Positions 1 through 7,535 of a DNA stretch of 35,112 nt are shown piece by piece. Position numbers and translations under genes: made by a program. The notes beneath the pieces are model-generated. The model was not told the DNA's origin and ran no database searches. It saw only the letters and a list, made by a program, of their open reading frames with translations. The stretch is from an uncultured Clostridium sp. GTDB lineage: Bacteria; Bacillota; Clostridia; Lachnospirales; Lachnospiraceae. Numbering within the stretch: the first letter of the stretch is position 1; every line of letters starts with the position of its first letter. The stretch is taken from assembly GCF_900547735.1 (NCBI RefSeq), contig NZ_URHZ01000059.1, forward strand, positions 1 to 35,112, read 5' to 3'.

Positions 1-76
1 GACTCACAACCTCCCTCTCACCATCCCGAACCCCGACCGTCCCGGCGGCGTTCTCGTTCCTCAATTAAATCCCTAT

Positions 77-105
77 TTGTCTCCACTTCACATTTATGCT
101 AAAAT
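77..105 (+). promoter_or_regulatory. Sigma-70 promoter of the sigma-54 activator gene
   Basis: TTGTCT at 77-82, a 17-bp spacer, then TAAAAT at 100-105. Transcription would start near 112. This places the possible upstream TTG start codon (77) inside the -35 box and supports the ATG at 143 as the true start. The first 76 bases show no gene or motif I can support. Confidence 0.55.
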
Positions 106-142
106 GGCCATAACCACCATTAAGATGAAAGGAGACCTCTTT

Positions 143-1624
143 ATGGCTACCCAGGATCTTTACAGCCAGCTACCCTATACGGAAATTCTGGACAATATTG
201 ACGTCGGCATTGCCCTGTATGACAGCGAAGGAAATTACCTGTTTGTCAATACAAACCTGATCAATTGGCGCAATATTCCCCGTTCTGAATTTTTGAAAAT
301 GAACGTGCACGACTTTTTGGGCGTTCTAGATGTCTGCGTCTTTGATCTCGTAATGGAGAAAAAACAGCGCATCAGCCGCCTCCAATATTATAAGGGACTC
401 CATAACCCGGAGGGCAGCGGCAGCACGCGTATGCGTATTGTAACAGGCACTCCAATTTTTGACGAGTTCGGAAATATAAAATATGTCATTACCCTGCTCC
501 AGGATGTAAAATCCTTTGAAGAGCTGTATACCGCCCTGCTGAAGGAGCATAAAATCGTCAATTATGGGAGCAATTTCTCAGCGGTCGCCGAGAAACCGTC
601 CATCGTCGCAAAAAGCCCGGCTTTTTTACAGCTTCTATCCATTGCCGCCAATGTGGCCTCCCTGGATTCCACTGTTCTTCTCTGCGGAGAATCCGGCAGC
701 GGCAAGGAGATACTCGCCCACTATATCCACGATAACAGCGACCGGAACGATAAACCGCTAATTACAGTAAACTGTGCCGCTTTCCCTGAAAATCTGATTG
801 AGGCAGAGTTGTTCGGATATGAAAAGGGCGCCTTCACCGGAGCCAGCCGTGAGGGCAAAACCGGCCTCGTGGAGGCAGCCGACGGAGGAACCCTGTTTCT
901 GGACGAAATCAATTCCCTGCCCCTCAGCGTACAGGGAAAACTGCTCCGCACGCTTGAGGAGAAGAGCATACAGAGAATCGGCTCCACCCGGGTAAAAAAA
1001 GTGGATTTCCGCCTGCTTGCCGCCACAAACCGGAATCTGAATGAGATGGTGCAGGCCGGAACCTTTCGAGAGGATCTTTATTACCGTATCCAGGTTATCC
1101 CCCTCACTATTCCGCCGATGCGGAACCGCCGGGAGGACATTATCCCCCTGTGCCTCCATTTTCTGCATTATTTCTGCCAAAAATATAATATACAGAAAAG
1201 TTTTTCCGACTCCGTCCTGAACGAAGTGCAAAACTATGACTGGCCCGGCAACGTCCGGGAGATACGTAACTTTGTGGAGCGCATGGTGGTGATGACGCCG
1301 CGTGCGGCCAGGGAAATAACGCTTATCCCTCCCGACATGCTGTCCGCCTCCCCGGAGCCGCAGGCGCCGCCTGTTCCTGACAGTTCCGGTTACTCCCTTT
1401 TAAATGCACAGAAAATCCATGACGGTCTCTCACCGGCCTCTGCTTATTCGTACAGCCGGAGCGGCCCATCCCGCGAACAGATTCTCGAGGCCCTTGCCGC
1501 CTGTTCCGGTTACCGACAAAAAGCAGCCGACTACCTCGGGATATCCCGCCGCAGTCTTCAGTATAAAATTAAGGAATACCACATTCCTTCCAGATGCAGA
1601 TATGAAAAGGGGACGGAAAACTGA
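143..1624 (+). CDS. Sigma-54-dependent transcriptional activator (PAS - AAA+ - Fis HTH)
   Basis: A 493-residue bacterial enhancer-binding protein that would remodel sigma-54 RNA polymerase at -24/-12 promoters using ATP. The start is the ATG at 143, preceded by AAAGGAG. An N-terminal PAS-type sensor spans about residues 12-120 (LPYTEILDNIDVGIALYD). The AAA+ domain, about 155-385, has Walker A GESGSGKE, the sigma-54-contacting loop GAFTGA, Walker B GGTLFLDEI and the arginine-rich FREDLYYRI segment. A Fis-type helix-turn-helix ends the protein (AADYLGISRRSLQYKIKEY). It converges on the tct operon, which makes tct a plausible target, but I found no clear -24/-12 element in front of tctC. The ligand is unknown. 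The family assignment is firm and the target is inference. Confidence 0.95.
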   Translation: MATQDLYSQLPYTEILDNIDVGIALYDSEGNYLFVNTNLINWRNIPRSEFLKMNVHDFLGVLDVCVFDLVMEKKQRISRLQYYKGLHNPEGSGSTRMRIVTGTPIFDEFGNIKYVITLLQDVKSFEELYTALLKEHKIVNYGSNFSAVAEKPSIVAKSPAFLQLLSIAANVASLDSTVLLCGESGSGKEILAHYIHDNSDRNDKPLITVNCAAFPENLIEAELFGYEKGAFTGASREGKTGLVEAADGGTLFLDEINSLPLSVQGKLLRTLEEKSIQRIGSTRVKKVDFRLLAATNRNLNEMVQAGTFREDLYYRIQVIPLTIPPMRNRREDIIPLCLHFLHYFCQKYNIQKSFSDSVLNEVQNYDWPGNVREIRNFVERMVVMTPRAAREITLIPPDMLSASPEPQAPPVPDSSGYSLLNAQKIHDGLSPASAYSYSRSGPSREQILEALAACSGYRQKAADYLGISRRSLQYKIKEYHIPSRCRYEKGTEN

Positions 1625-1633
1625 TTCCGTCCC
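1610..1633. terminator. Bidirectional hairpin between the activator and tctA
   Basis: GGGACGGAA (1610-1618) pairs perfectly with TTCCGTCCC (1625-1633) around a 6-nt loop that contains the activator's stop codon. Read on the minus strand it is followed by CTTTTC, so it probably ends the tctCBA transcript as well as the activator transcript. Confidence 0.6.
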
Positions 1634-1683
1634 TCAACTCTCATATTAATCTTTTCATTCTAAGCTCTATCCTGCCGCTTAAA

Positions 1684-3189
1684 CTATTTCAGTTTTTCCA
1701 CTTTCCCGCCCCTTTTCCGTAAATAAGGGAGCACAAGCGGATAAATAAGCGATAGAAATGCCGCTATCAAAAGTACTAACGCAATCGGCCTCTGCAAAAA
1801 GATAATAGGACTGCCGTCCGAAAGCACCAGGCTCCTCCTCAGGTTGCTTTCTAAGGTCCTGCCTAAAATCAGGCCCAGAATCAGCGGCGGAACGCAGAAA
1901 TCCATTTTCAGCATAAAGTATCCGAGAATACCCGCAATGATCATCAGAAAAATATCGCTGATATTGTGGTTCATCGCAAAGGTGCCCACAAAACAGAAAA
2001 TAAAAATCATAGGAGTCAGAATTACGTCGGGTATCGCTACAATTTTTGAAAACAGCCTGATTCCCGCAAACCCAAGAAGACCCATAAAAATGTTTGCCAG
2101 AAACAGTCCTACTATAATTAGGTACACCTTGTCGGTCTGTTCGGTAAACAGCAGAGGCCCGGGAATAATGCCCTGCATCATCAATGCGCCGAGCATGACG
2201 GCCGTCCCGGAATCGCCGGGAATGCCGATTGTCAGCAGGGGAATCAATGCGCCCCCCGATATGGCATTATTGGCCGCTTCCGGCGCTGCAATTCCCTCCG
2301 GCGCGCCGTTGCCGAATTCTTCCGGATGTTTCGACCAGCGCTTCGCCTCATTATAAGAAACCCAGCTTGCTATATCGCCGCCCGTTCCCGGTATTGCACC
2401 GATTACCGTTCCGATGACGGAGGAGCGGAGCATGGTGGGAAATACTCTTTTTACATCTTCCATGGTTGGTATCGTCCTTTTGATTTTAGGCGTTACCTTT
2501 TTCATCATCTTTCCAAAATTCTCTTCCGTCGTTATCAGTCCCTGAGAAAAAGCAAAGAGCCCGATTAACACCGGAATAAAAGAAATTCCCCCTGTCAGAT
2601 AAATAGTCCCGAACGTAAACCTTGTTGTTCCGGCAATGGAATCAATGCCAATCGTTGCAAGCAGCAGTCCAATTACCGCGGACAAAAGCCCTTTTAACAG
2701 GTTTTTGTTTGAAACACTGGTAACAATACTCAGTCCAAATACCGCCATTGCAAAATACTCCGGAGGCGTAAACTTCATGGCAAATTTTGACAGCAGCGGC
2801 GCTGTCCATAAAAGCATCACGGCGCTGAACAGGCCGCCAAAGGTGGAGGCCATAGTGGACAGGCCCAGCGCCCTCCCCGGCTGCCCCTTTTTTATCGCCA
2901 TCGGATTGCCGTCCAGGCATGTCGCCGCTGAATTTGCAGTGCCCGGCGTATTAATCAGAATCGCCGTTATGGAGCCGCCATAGATGGCTCCGCAGAACAG
3001 CCCCAGCATCATCAGGATCCCGCCGCTTCCCTTTAAGGTCAGCGTAAACGGCAGCATAATCGACAGCCCCATAACAGAAGACAGCCCCGGCATGACGCCG
3101 ACAAAAATCCCAAACAGCGTGCCCGCGGCGATATAAAGAAGATACATAGGCTGGCAGGCGACCGATAACGCCCCAATTAACGCTTCCAT
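1684..3189 (-). CDS. tctA: Tripartite tricarboxylate transporter, large membrane subunit TctA
   Basis: A 501-residue polytopic membrane protein, the usual length for TctA. It is the ion-coupled transport channel of a TTT carboxylate importer. The ATG at 3189 follows AAAGGAGG; an in-frame extension to 3300 would overlap tctB and is not used. Family signatures are visible: GTLFGIFVGVMPGLSS near the N-terminus, INTPGTANSAATCLDG at about residues 80-95, and mid-protein GAIPGTGGDIASW followed by GAPEGIAAPEAANNA and IGIPGDSGTAVMLGA. About a dozen hydrophobic segments follow each other. It is the last gene of tctC-tctB-tctA, 14 bp after tctB. Substrates of the family include citrate, other di- and tricarboxylates and some sugar acids. 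Nothing in the sequence fixes which is used here. Confidence 0.95.
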   Translation of the reverse strand: MEALIGALSVACQPMYLLYIAAGTLFGIFVGVMPGLSSVMGLSIMLPFTLTLKGSGGILMMLGLFCGAIYGGSITAILINTPGTANSAATCLDGNPMAIKKGQPGRALGLSTMASTFGGLFSAVMLLWTAPLLSKFAMKFTPPEYFAMAVFGLSIVTSVSNKNLLKGLLSAVIGLLLATIGIDSIAGTTRFTFGTIYLTGGISFIPVLIGLFAFSQGLITTEENFGKMMKKVTPKIKRTIPTMEDVKRVFPTMLRSSVIGTVIGAIPGTGGDIASWVSYNEAKRWSKHPEEFGNGAPEGIAAPEAANNAISGGALIPLLTIGIPGDSGTAVMLGALMMQGIIPGPLLFTEQTDKVYLIIVGLFLANIFMGLLGFAGIRLFSKIVAIPDVILTPMIFIFCFVGTFAMNHNISDIFLMIIAGILGYFMLKMDFCVPPLILGLILGRTLESNLRRSLVLSDGSPIIFLQRPIALVLLIAAFLSLIYPLVLPYLRKRGGKVEKLK

Positions 3190-3203
3190 ACCTTTTCCCT
3201 CCT

Positions 3204-3659
3204 TTACATAAAAAACGGAGCCGGAAGGACAAGACGAAGGCATTTTACGAAAATCACATAAACAAACGCCGTCGTCCCCACACTGGTTAAAAACAGCCAT
3301 TTAACCCGTGTTTCTCCCAGTATCCGCATGACTGCAGGTACAAAAATCAGAGAAGTAATAATAAATCCAAGATAATTAAGTGAAACAGCAAAAACGGCAA
3401 ATGTGGCGAACAGCATAAATACTCTCTGTACCCCCGGCGTTTTTACATCGACAAGCACCTCTTTCCAGTCCATTTTTTCTGCATAGGTCTGCACAACGAG
3501 GGCGGCCGAAAGAATAAAAATCGCGATAGCCAGCAGCCTGGGCCAGAATCCCGGCCCCGGAGCCTGGTTAAACGTCTTCGGCATATCCTTCGTCTGGTAA
3601 AAAATGCCGACTGAAAGTAATATCATAACCAGCGCTGTACCAAGATTGAATTTCTTCAC
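3204..3659 (-). CDS. tctB: Tripartite tricarboxylate transporter, small membrane subunit TctB
   Basis: A 151-residue membrane protein with about four hydrophobic segments, typical of TctB. I choose the GTG start at 3659 because AAGGAGG lies 6 nt upstream; an ATG at 3680 would put that Shine-Dalgarno inside the gene. The N-terminal segment (GTALVMILLSVGIFYQTKDMP) and the following APGPGFWPRLLAI, with the conserved P-G-x-x-P-R core, are family hallmarks. TctB pairs with TctA in the membrane. Its own role in transport is poorly defined in the family. It lies 259 bp after tctC, an intercistronic gap holding a strong hairpin, so it may be made at a lower level than the binding protein. Confidence 0.88.
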   Translation of the reverse strand: MKKFNLGTALVMILLSVGIFYQTKDMPKTFNQAPGPGFWPRLLAIAIFILSAALVVQTYAEKMDWKEVLVDVKTPGVQRVFMLFATFAVFAVSLNYLGFIITSLIFVPAVMRILGETRVKWLFLTSVGTTAFVYVIFVKCLRLVLPAPFFM

Positions 3660-3770
3660 GAAATACCTCCTTAAAAACAATCGGCATATTCATGCTGCCG
3701 CCCGGCGTTTCATCCCGGCGGCAGCAAGTTCCAGCTATGAACTGCAGTAACTGATTGTAAGTAAACATTG

Positions 3771-3809
3771 CTGTTCACAGAACTGCGATTTTTGCAGGGC
3801 TGTGAACAG
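3771..3809. repeat. Palindromic hairpin in the tctC-tctB gap, with dispersed-repeat ends
   Basis: CTGTTCACAG (3771-3780) pairs perfectly with CTGTGAACAG (3800-3809), and inner CTGC/GCAG segments extend the stem. The minus-strand tct transcript would fold here between the lipoprotein gene and the membrane genes, a common place for hairpins that set the binding protein : permease ratio. The outer ACTGTTCA-type sequence recurs near 11686, 32317, 32444 and 35061. Confidence 0.6.
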
Positions 3810-3813
3810 TAAC

Positions 3814-3866
3814 AAGTAAACAAATCACAGATTAATAACAGATATGTAAATCAAGTAAACGTAAAC
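3814..3866. promoter_or_regulatory. GTAAAC box cluster upstream of tctB
   Basis: AAGTAAAC (3814-3821) is followed four bases later by CACAGATTAA (3826-3835). The same two words, two bases apart, occur at the lacI promoter (9545-9564). A further AGTAAACGTAAAC lies at 3854-3866. These resemble LacI/GalR-type half-sites and may be secondary operators or remnants. The assignment rests only on recurrence of the words. Confidence 0.35.
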
Positions 3867-3918
3867 AATACGAAAAAGAATCTTTTAACCATACTGCCGA
3901 AGCAGTTCTCTTACATCA

Positions 3919-4974
3919 TTATTCAACCTCTATGTCCTTGCACATCTCCTGGTAAAACGCAACCTGGGCTTTGATGAATTCCGGAAGCTCTTCCGGTTTT
4001 GTGGAAATGGCCTGCATATTTAATCCGTTCAGTGTCTCAGCATACTGTTCGGAAACCGATGCCCCGCCTAAAACTTCCTTTAAATAATCAACAATTTCCG
4101 CCGGTGTTCCCTTCGGTGCCGCAAGGCATACCCAGCCGATAATCTGGAAATCCAGATCCGGATAAGCTTCCTTTGCCGTTGGTACATCTGGGTAGGTTGT
4201 CATTCTGTCATCGGACAGTACAGCAAGCATTTTTATGTTACCCGCCTGTATCTGGCTGAGCGCAGAACCTGGTTGGATGAACATTACATCCACCGTCTTG
4301 TTGGCCACTGCCGTAATGATATCGGCAGTACCGTCAAAAGATACGTGTTTTACATCCAGACCGAACTTTTTCTCGATTGCAACTGCCGCAAGATACGGAG
4401 CGGAACCAAGTCCACTGTCACCCACAACCACCTTTCCCGGATTCGCCTTCGCATATTCCACAAATCCTTTGATATCATCGTATGGGACATCGGCGCCGAC
4501 CAGCAGGGCATAAGGATCGGCCAGGGCCATTGAAAGTGGTTCAAAGTCTGCCGGATTTAATTCAGTTCTTCCCAGCGCATAATTAATAGCCAGGTCAATA
4601 TTGATAACACCCAGGGTGTAGCCGTCGTTTTTCGAATTAGCAAACTGGTTTACGCCAATCAGACCGGATCCGCCCGTCACATTGGATACTGCAAAGGTAA
4701 CTCCCGACGGAAGCTGTTCAGCTCCGGTATCCAGCAGGCTCCTCACCGATAAATCCGTAGGGCCCCCGGCCGAATACTGCACTACCACGTTTACATTGTT
4801 CTTTGGATAATCCAGGGCGGCTTTTTCTTCCTTTGCCTCCTCTGTCTGTGCTTTCGGAGCCTCCGTTTCCACTTCACCGCCCGTCACAGCCGGTTCGGTT
4901 GTTTTGCTGCCACAGCCCGCCAGTGTCATTCCGGTCAGAGCCATTGCCAATGCTAACGACATTAATTTTTTCAT
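3919..4974 (-). CDS. tctC: Tripartite tricarboxylate transporter, substrate-binding lipoprotein TctC
   Basis: A 351-residue extracytoplasmic binding protein (Bug/TctC family) that would deliver a carboxylate to TctAB. The ATG at 4974 follows AGGAGG. The signal peptide ends in the lipobox LAGC with Cys21 as the lipidation site, then a Glu/Ala-rich linker to about residue 55. Family motifs are present: VVQYSAGGPTD near the start of the mature domain (the loop that contacts carboxylates in Bug proteins), GDSGLGSAPYLA in mid-protein, DGTADIITAVANKTVDVMF, and YPDVPTAKEAYPDLDF followed by GWVCLAAPKGTPAEI. It is the first gene of the operon, with a promoter at 5141-5170 and LacI-type boxes in its leader. 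The specificity is not predictable from sequence. Confidence 0.95.
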   Translation of the reverse strand: MKKLMSLALAMALTGMTLAGCGSKTTEPAVTGGEVETEAPKAQTEEAKEEKAALDYPKNNVNVVVQYSAGGPTDLSVRSLLDTGAEQLPSGVTFAVSNVTGGSGLIGVNQFANSKNDGYTLGVINIDLAINYALGRTELNPADFEPLSMALADPYALLVGADVPYDDIKGFVEYAKANPGKVVVGDSGLGSAPYLAAVAIEKKFGLDVKHVSFDGTADIITAVANKTVDVMFIQPGSALSQIQAGNIKMLAVLSDDRMTTYPDVPTAKEAYPDLDFQIIGWVCLAAPKGTPAEIVDYLKEVLGGASVSEQYAETLNGLNMQAISTKPEELPEFIKAQVAFYQEMCKDIEVE

Positions 4975-5095
4975 AGGTTTCCTCCTGAACTAACAATCTG
5001 TTTATTATGGTTACACAATCACTTTTTCTCATTTGTTACATAGGACAGCCAGAACGGCAGCGCTACCTGTTTGTCTGCCTTTGTTGCAACATTTA

Positions 5096-5109
5096 CAATA
5101 CCTTATCAC
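5096..5109. promoter_or_regulatory. 14-bp box shared with the kinase/aldolase promoter
   Basis: CAATACCTTATCAC is present exactly here and at 9732-9745. Here it lies downstream of the predicted tctC start of transcription, at about +27 to +40. The inverted reading GTGATA resembles part of the neighbouring LacI-type boxes. It is likely an operator common to both transcription units. Confidence 0.5.
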
Positions 5110-5113
5110 GAGC

Positions 5114-5131
5114 AATGTAAACGTTTATCAT
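5114..5131. promoter_or_regulatory. LacI-type operator in the tctC leader
   Basis: AATGTAAACGTTTATCAT has a perfect 10-bp palindromic core (TAAACGTTTA) centred on CG, the form used by LacI/GalR regulators. It begins a few bases after the predicted tctC transcription start, a position suited to repression. The words TGATA and CGTTTACATT recur at 9652-9668 with a 2-bp shorter centre. The nearest candidate regulator is the LacI protein encoded at 8470-9447. It differs from the CcpA cre consensus in its right half. Confidence 0.55.
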
Positions 5132-5140
5132 TTATAGTTC

Positions 5141-5170
5141 TATATTATATCCCGCACTTTTTAAAGTCAA
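5141..5170 (-). promoter_or_regulatory. Promoter of the tctCBA operon
   Basis: On the minus strand TTGACT (5170-5165) is followed after 17 bp by TAATAT, or after 15 bp by the overlapping TATAAT (5149-5144). Transcription would start near 5135. No -24/-12 sigma-54 element was seen here. Confidence 0.5.
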
Positions 5171-5279
5171 TATTGAAACCTATGAAACCTTTTTACAGAT
5201 GTATTTTTGTAAAAAAAGTAGGTTATATTATCCAAAATATGGAACTAATCCTTCGATATTACATAGTTTTTTGTCTATC

Positions 5280-5309
5280 TTACACATTTTGTTGTTTTTT
5301 CATGATAAT
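5280..5309 (+). promoter_or_regulatory. Possible promoter upstream of the 18-bp repeat array
   Basis: TTACAC (5280-5285), an 18-bp spacer, then GATAAT (5304-5309). With the terminator at 5609-5655 it would frame a transcript of about 340 nt containing the whole repeat array. The region is AT-rich, so a chance match is quite possible. Confidence 0.25.
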
Positions 5310-5400
5310 ATTTTCATTACATTTGTTGCATCCGTTACATTTCAAAACTGGTTTCCACCTGCCTTTATTCGTGAACTATCACGGATTCGCAATCCGGCCC

Positions 5401-5598
5401 GGATTTACAAGCCAGCGCGGGCTGCAAAACCAAACCGGATTCCCAAGTCAGACCGGACTGCAACACCAGACTGAACTACCAAACCAGACTGAATTCCCAA
5501 ACCAGACCGGACTGCAAAAACTGACTGGATTCCCAAGCCAGACCGGGCTGCCAAACCAGACTGAACTGCCAAACCAGACTGAACTGCCAAACCAAACC
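5401..5598. repeat. 18-bp tandem repeat, 11 units
   Basis: Eleven directly repeated 18-bp units of the form GRMYTGCCAAACCAGACY, with two alternating classes (one with CTGCMA, one with TTCCCAA). Because 18 is divisible by three, several frames stay open. One reads as a hexapeptide repeat LPNQTE/FPSQTG on the plus strand and another as a SGLxVQ-type repeat on the minus strand. No spacers separate the units, so this is not a CRISPR array. It ends about 10 bp before a terminator hairpin. Confidence 0.9.
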
Positions 5599-5608
5599 GG
5601 ATTCGCGC

Positions 5609-5655
5609 AAAAAAGTGCGGAAACCACCCCCACCGGTGTAATTTCCGCACTTTTT
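5609..5655. terminator. Strong bidirectional rho-independent terminator
   Basis: AAAAAGTGCGGAAA pairs with TTTCCGCACTTTTT over 14 bp around an 18-nt loop. Both strands have a T run at the 3' side. It probably ends the minus-strand lacI-pfkB-DUF1537-cupin transcript, and would also stop any plus-strand transcript crossing the 18-bp repeats. Confidence 0.85.
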
Positions 5656-5680
5656 ACCTTTTAAAATCAAGGCATTTTTT

Positions 5681-5752
5681 TACTTATCTTTGTATTTATC
5701 TTTGTATTTATCTTTCTATTTATCTTTCTATTTTGTATTTATCTTTCTATCT
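5681..5752. repeat. 12-bp AT-rich tandem repeat
   Basis: About five and a half copies of TATTTATCTTTS, with one 6-bp interruption near 5730. It lies between the cupin stop codon and the terminator. The period divides by three but no coding role is apparent. It is probably a slippage-prone 3' untranslated tract. Confidence 0.8.
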
Positions 5753-5771
5753 ATTCCCCAAATCTATCACC

Positions 5772-6149
5772 CTATTTATTATCTTCCGGCCTGACATTAT
5801 CGGAGGTCCCGTAAATAAACACAATATCTACAAATCCACCCTCATCATAATAAAAGGCATGCCATTCATTTTCCGGAATATGGAGGATCATTCCGCGCTC
5901 CAGTTCCCGGCTATGGGGCAGATTATCCTTCGTATCTCCCCAGCATACGCGGCCTTTTTCAGCGTCAAAAATCACCACCGTCTCCTCTGCGTGGCAGTGA
6001 GGCTCCATAACGCCGCACTTCGCGCTGTAAGAGGCATATCCGACCGTCATGGCGCCGCTTTCAAAAGCGCTGTTTTTCCCCACCGCGCGCTGGATATCGC
6101 GGCCCGGTAATTCGTCTACAGGCATATTATTTCTCTCTATAATCTCCAT
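5772..6149 (-). CDS. Small single-domain cupin protein
   Basis: A 125-residue protein of the cupin_2 fold. The first cupin motif is EPHCHAEETVVIFDAEKG, with the two His and the Glu that normally bind a metal. The second motif is GMILHIPENEWHAFYYDEGG, which carries the third His. It is the last gene of the lacI-pfkB-DUF1537-cupin operon, 29 bp after the kinase gene, with GTGAGGA as its Shine-Dalgarno. Small cupins in sugar or sugar-acid operons are often isomerases, epimerases or ligand-binding helpers. Which of these it is cannot be told. The fold is confident, the activity unknown. Confidence 0.85.
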   Translation of the reverse strand: MEIIERNNMPVDELPGRDIQRAVGKNSAFESGAMTVGYASYSAKCGVMEPHCHAEETVVIFDAEKGRVCWGDTKDNLPHSRELERGMILHIPENEWHAFYYDEGGFVDIVFIYGTSDNVRPEDNK

Positions 6150-6178
6150 CTTATATCCTCACTTTCCGTTCGGCCGTC

Positions 6179-7522
6179 TCACTTCATCAGGTTCGACACG
6201 ATCCTCTTCAATGAATCTTTTTCGCCCACATTTCCTGGGAATATTACATAGGGCAGGCCAGGGAATTTACTCTCCGCCCCGGTTTTCCACACGGGGATTC
6301 CCGGCAGAATCTGCCCCGCCACATACGCCTTTTGCACGCCAAGACCTTTTACGCCCACTTCGCTGGAGGTGATTCCCCCTTTTGCTATGATAAAGCGCGG
6401 TCTCACCTTCAGTTTTTTTACAAATCCCGTCACTGCATCCGATATCAGAAGGGACAGTCTCAGGGCATCTTCCGGATCATCGGAATCCGGAACCAGCAGG
6501 CGGCGCTCCGTATATACGGCAACCGTATGTCCGGCCTCCAGTTCTTCCTCTATGCGCTCCTGCACGCGGGCCTGCTCCACCTCAAATTCACCCGCCCGGC
6601 CGACAAGCCCGGAATAAAACGGCACGGGGATTACCCCTTCCAGGGTCATCAGTTCGTTAAGCTGTTCCGTGGTCTTGTTTACATGGGAACCGATTACAAT
6701 CAGTCCCCCGCGGCAGTCGTCCTCTTCCACCAGTTCTTCCGCGGTCAGGAGGCTGCGGTCTTCAATTCCTCCCATCACCTGCACAAAGGCGGCGGCGGTC
6801 CTGAACAGAAAATGTTTCCCGGACCGCATAGCGCGGAGCAGCGAAGTCTTAAATACATAAAGATCGTCATAGCTCATCGCGTTAACAATTACCTTGGTAA
6901 AATCCACCACCTGCAAAAGCTGCTCCTCTATCCGCTCATAATCTCTGTTTCGAAGTGTTTCAAGCTCAATGTAGCATTGCTGTTCCCAGGCATACGTTCC
7001 CCCGGTCTTCTCCTCCACCCATTTTCCCAGATGGGAATTTTTATACCCGAACGTCTTATCACGGGCAAATTCCGTTTCACCGGCCGGAATGAGCCTTCCG
7101 CCGTCCGAAACATAGTGGATATTGCCGGACGTATACCTTCCTCCCTGCGGGAAAAACGGACAGATCACCTCTCCGTCATAGCGGATATCCGAAACCCGTT
7201 CTATGGTACGGCGCAGTGTCTCCGTCTCGGCAGGATAGTGCCCTCTCAGGGTTGAATCCCCCCTGCTGATAATGAGAAACGGAACACCGGATTCCCTCGA
7301 TGCCTTAACAACACGCTCCCCTATCAGGCGGTGCGTGGCGATTGTCTCTTCTTCCGTCATTGCCCTTGAATTGGTCAGCAGAAAGAAGAGATTATTCTTT
7401 TCTCTAAATCCTTCCCGAATGCTTTTTTCCGACCAGTCTGTGTATACAGAGACCCCGTTAACCGTCTGGATTCCCGTCGGATCATCATCCAGAACCACAA
7501 TTTTACAGATAAAATCATTCAT
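6179..7522 (-). CDS. DUF1537 / four-carbon acid sugar kinase family protein
   Basis: A 447-residue kinase of the OtnK/DtnK (YgbK) family, whose characterised members phosphorylate four-carbon sugar acids such as D-threonate, D-erythronate or 3-oxo-tetronate with ATP. The ATG at 7522 follows an AGAGGGAG site; the open frame extends further upstream into pfkB without another good start. The N-terminal substrate domain opens with VVLDDDPTG at residues 9-17 and continues with LLTNSRAM and SRGDSTLRGHYPAE. The C-terminal nucleotide domain carries AKGGITSSEVGVKGL and the closing FPGNVGEKDSL. It sits 13 bp downstream of a PfkB kinase. None of the usual partners (OtnC aldolase/decarboxylase, OtnI, PdxA2, LtnD) is nearby, so the substrate remains open. 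Confidence 0.92.
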   Translation of the reverse strand: MNDFICKIVVLDDDPTGIQTVNGVSVYTDWSEKSIREGFREKNNLFFLLTNSRAMTEEETIATHRLIGERVVKASRESGVPFLIISRGDSTLRGHYPAETETLRRTIERVSDIRYDGEVICPFFPQGGRYTSGNIHYVSDGGRLIPAGETEFARDKTFGYKNSHLGKWVEEKTGGTYAWEQQCYIELETLRNRDYERIEEQLLQVVDFTKVIVNAMSYDDLYVFKTSLLRAMRSGKHFLFRTAAAFVQVMGGIEDRSLLTAEELVEEDDCRGGLIVIGSHVNKTTEQLNELMTLEGVIPVPFYSGLVGRAGEFEVEQARVQERIEEELEAGHTVAVYTERRLLVPDSDDPEDALRLSLLISDAVTGFVKKLKVRPRFIIAKGGITSSEVGVKGLGVQKAYVAGQILPGIPVWKTGAESKFPGLPYVIFPGNVGEKDSLKRIVSNLMK

Positions 7523-7535
7523 TTTACTCCCTCTT

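Larger units (their letters stand above)
4975..5771. other. 797-bp gene-free region
   Basis: Between tctC and the cupin gene I see no supported coding sequence. In order from the left it holds the tctC leader with two probable operators, the tctC promoter, an AT-rich tract, an 18-bp tandem repeat (5401-5598), a strong terminator (5609-5655) and a 12-bp tandem repeat (5681-5752). A 197-codon open frame on the plus strand begins at a TTG without a Shine-Dalgarno and runs through the terminator stem. I treat it as an artefact of the repeats. Confidence 0.7.

Noticed and set aside
5114..5131. CcpA catabolite-response (cre) site
   Set aside because: The left half fits cre, but the right half lacks the CA at the required place. 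Similar words at the lacI and kinase/aldolase promoters favour the local LacI regulator.
4975..5340. Search for a -24/-12 sigma-54 promoter upstream of tctC
   Set aside because: No GG-N10-GC pair in a suitable context was found on the minus strand. The TTGACT/TATAAT pair explains initiation better.
5401..5598. Possible CRISPR array
   Set aside because: Units are contiguous 18-mers with no unique spacers, and no cas genes are nearby.
5071..5664. A 197-codon plus-strand open frame with a hexapeptide repeat
   Set aside because: It begins at a TTG with no Shine-Dalgarno and reads through a perfect terminator stem. It stays open because the 18-bp repeat period divides by three. Opposite-strand frames are open for the same reason.
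5733..6110. Plus-strand open frame opposite the cupin gene
   Set aside because: The minus-strand frame has a ribosome binding site, intact cupin motifs and operon context; the plus-strand frame has none.
6332..7255. A 307-codon plus-strand open frame opposite the DUF1537 kinase
   Set aside because: It has no ribosome binding site and a low-complexity translation, and it lies wholly inside a gene with clear kinase motifs.
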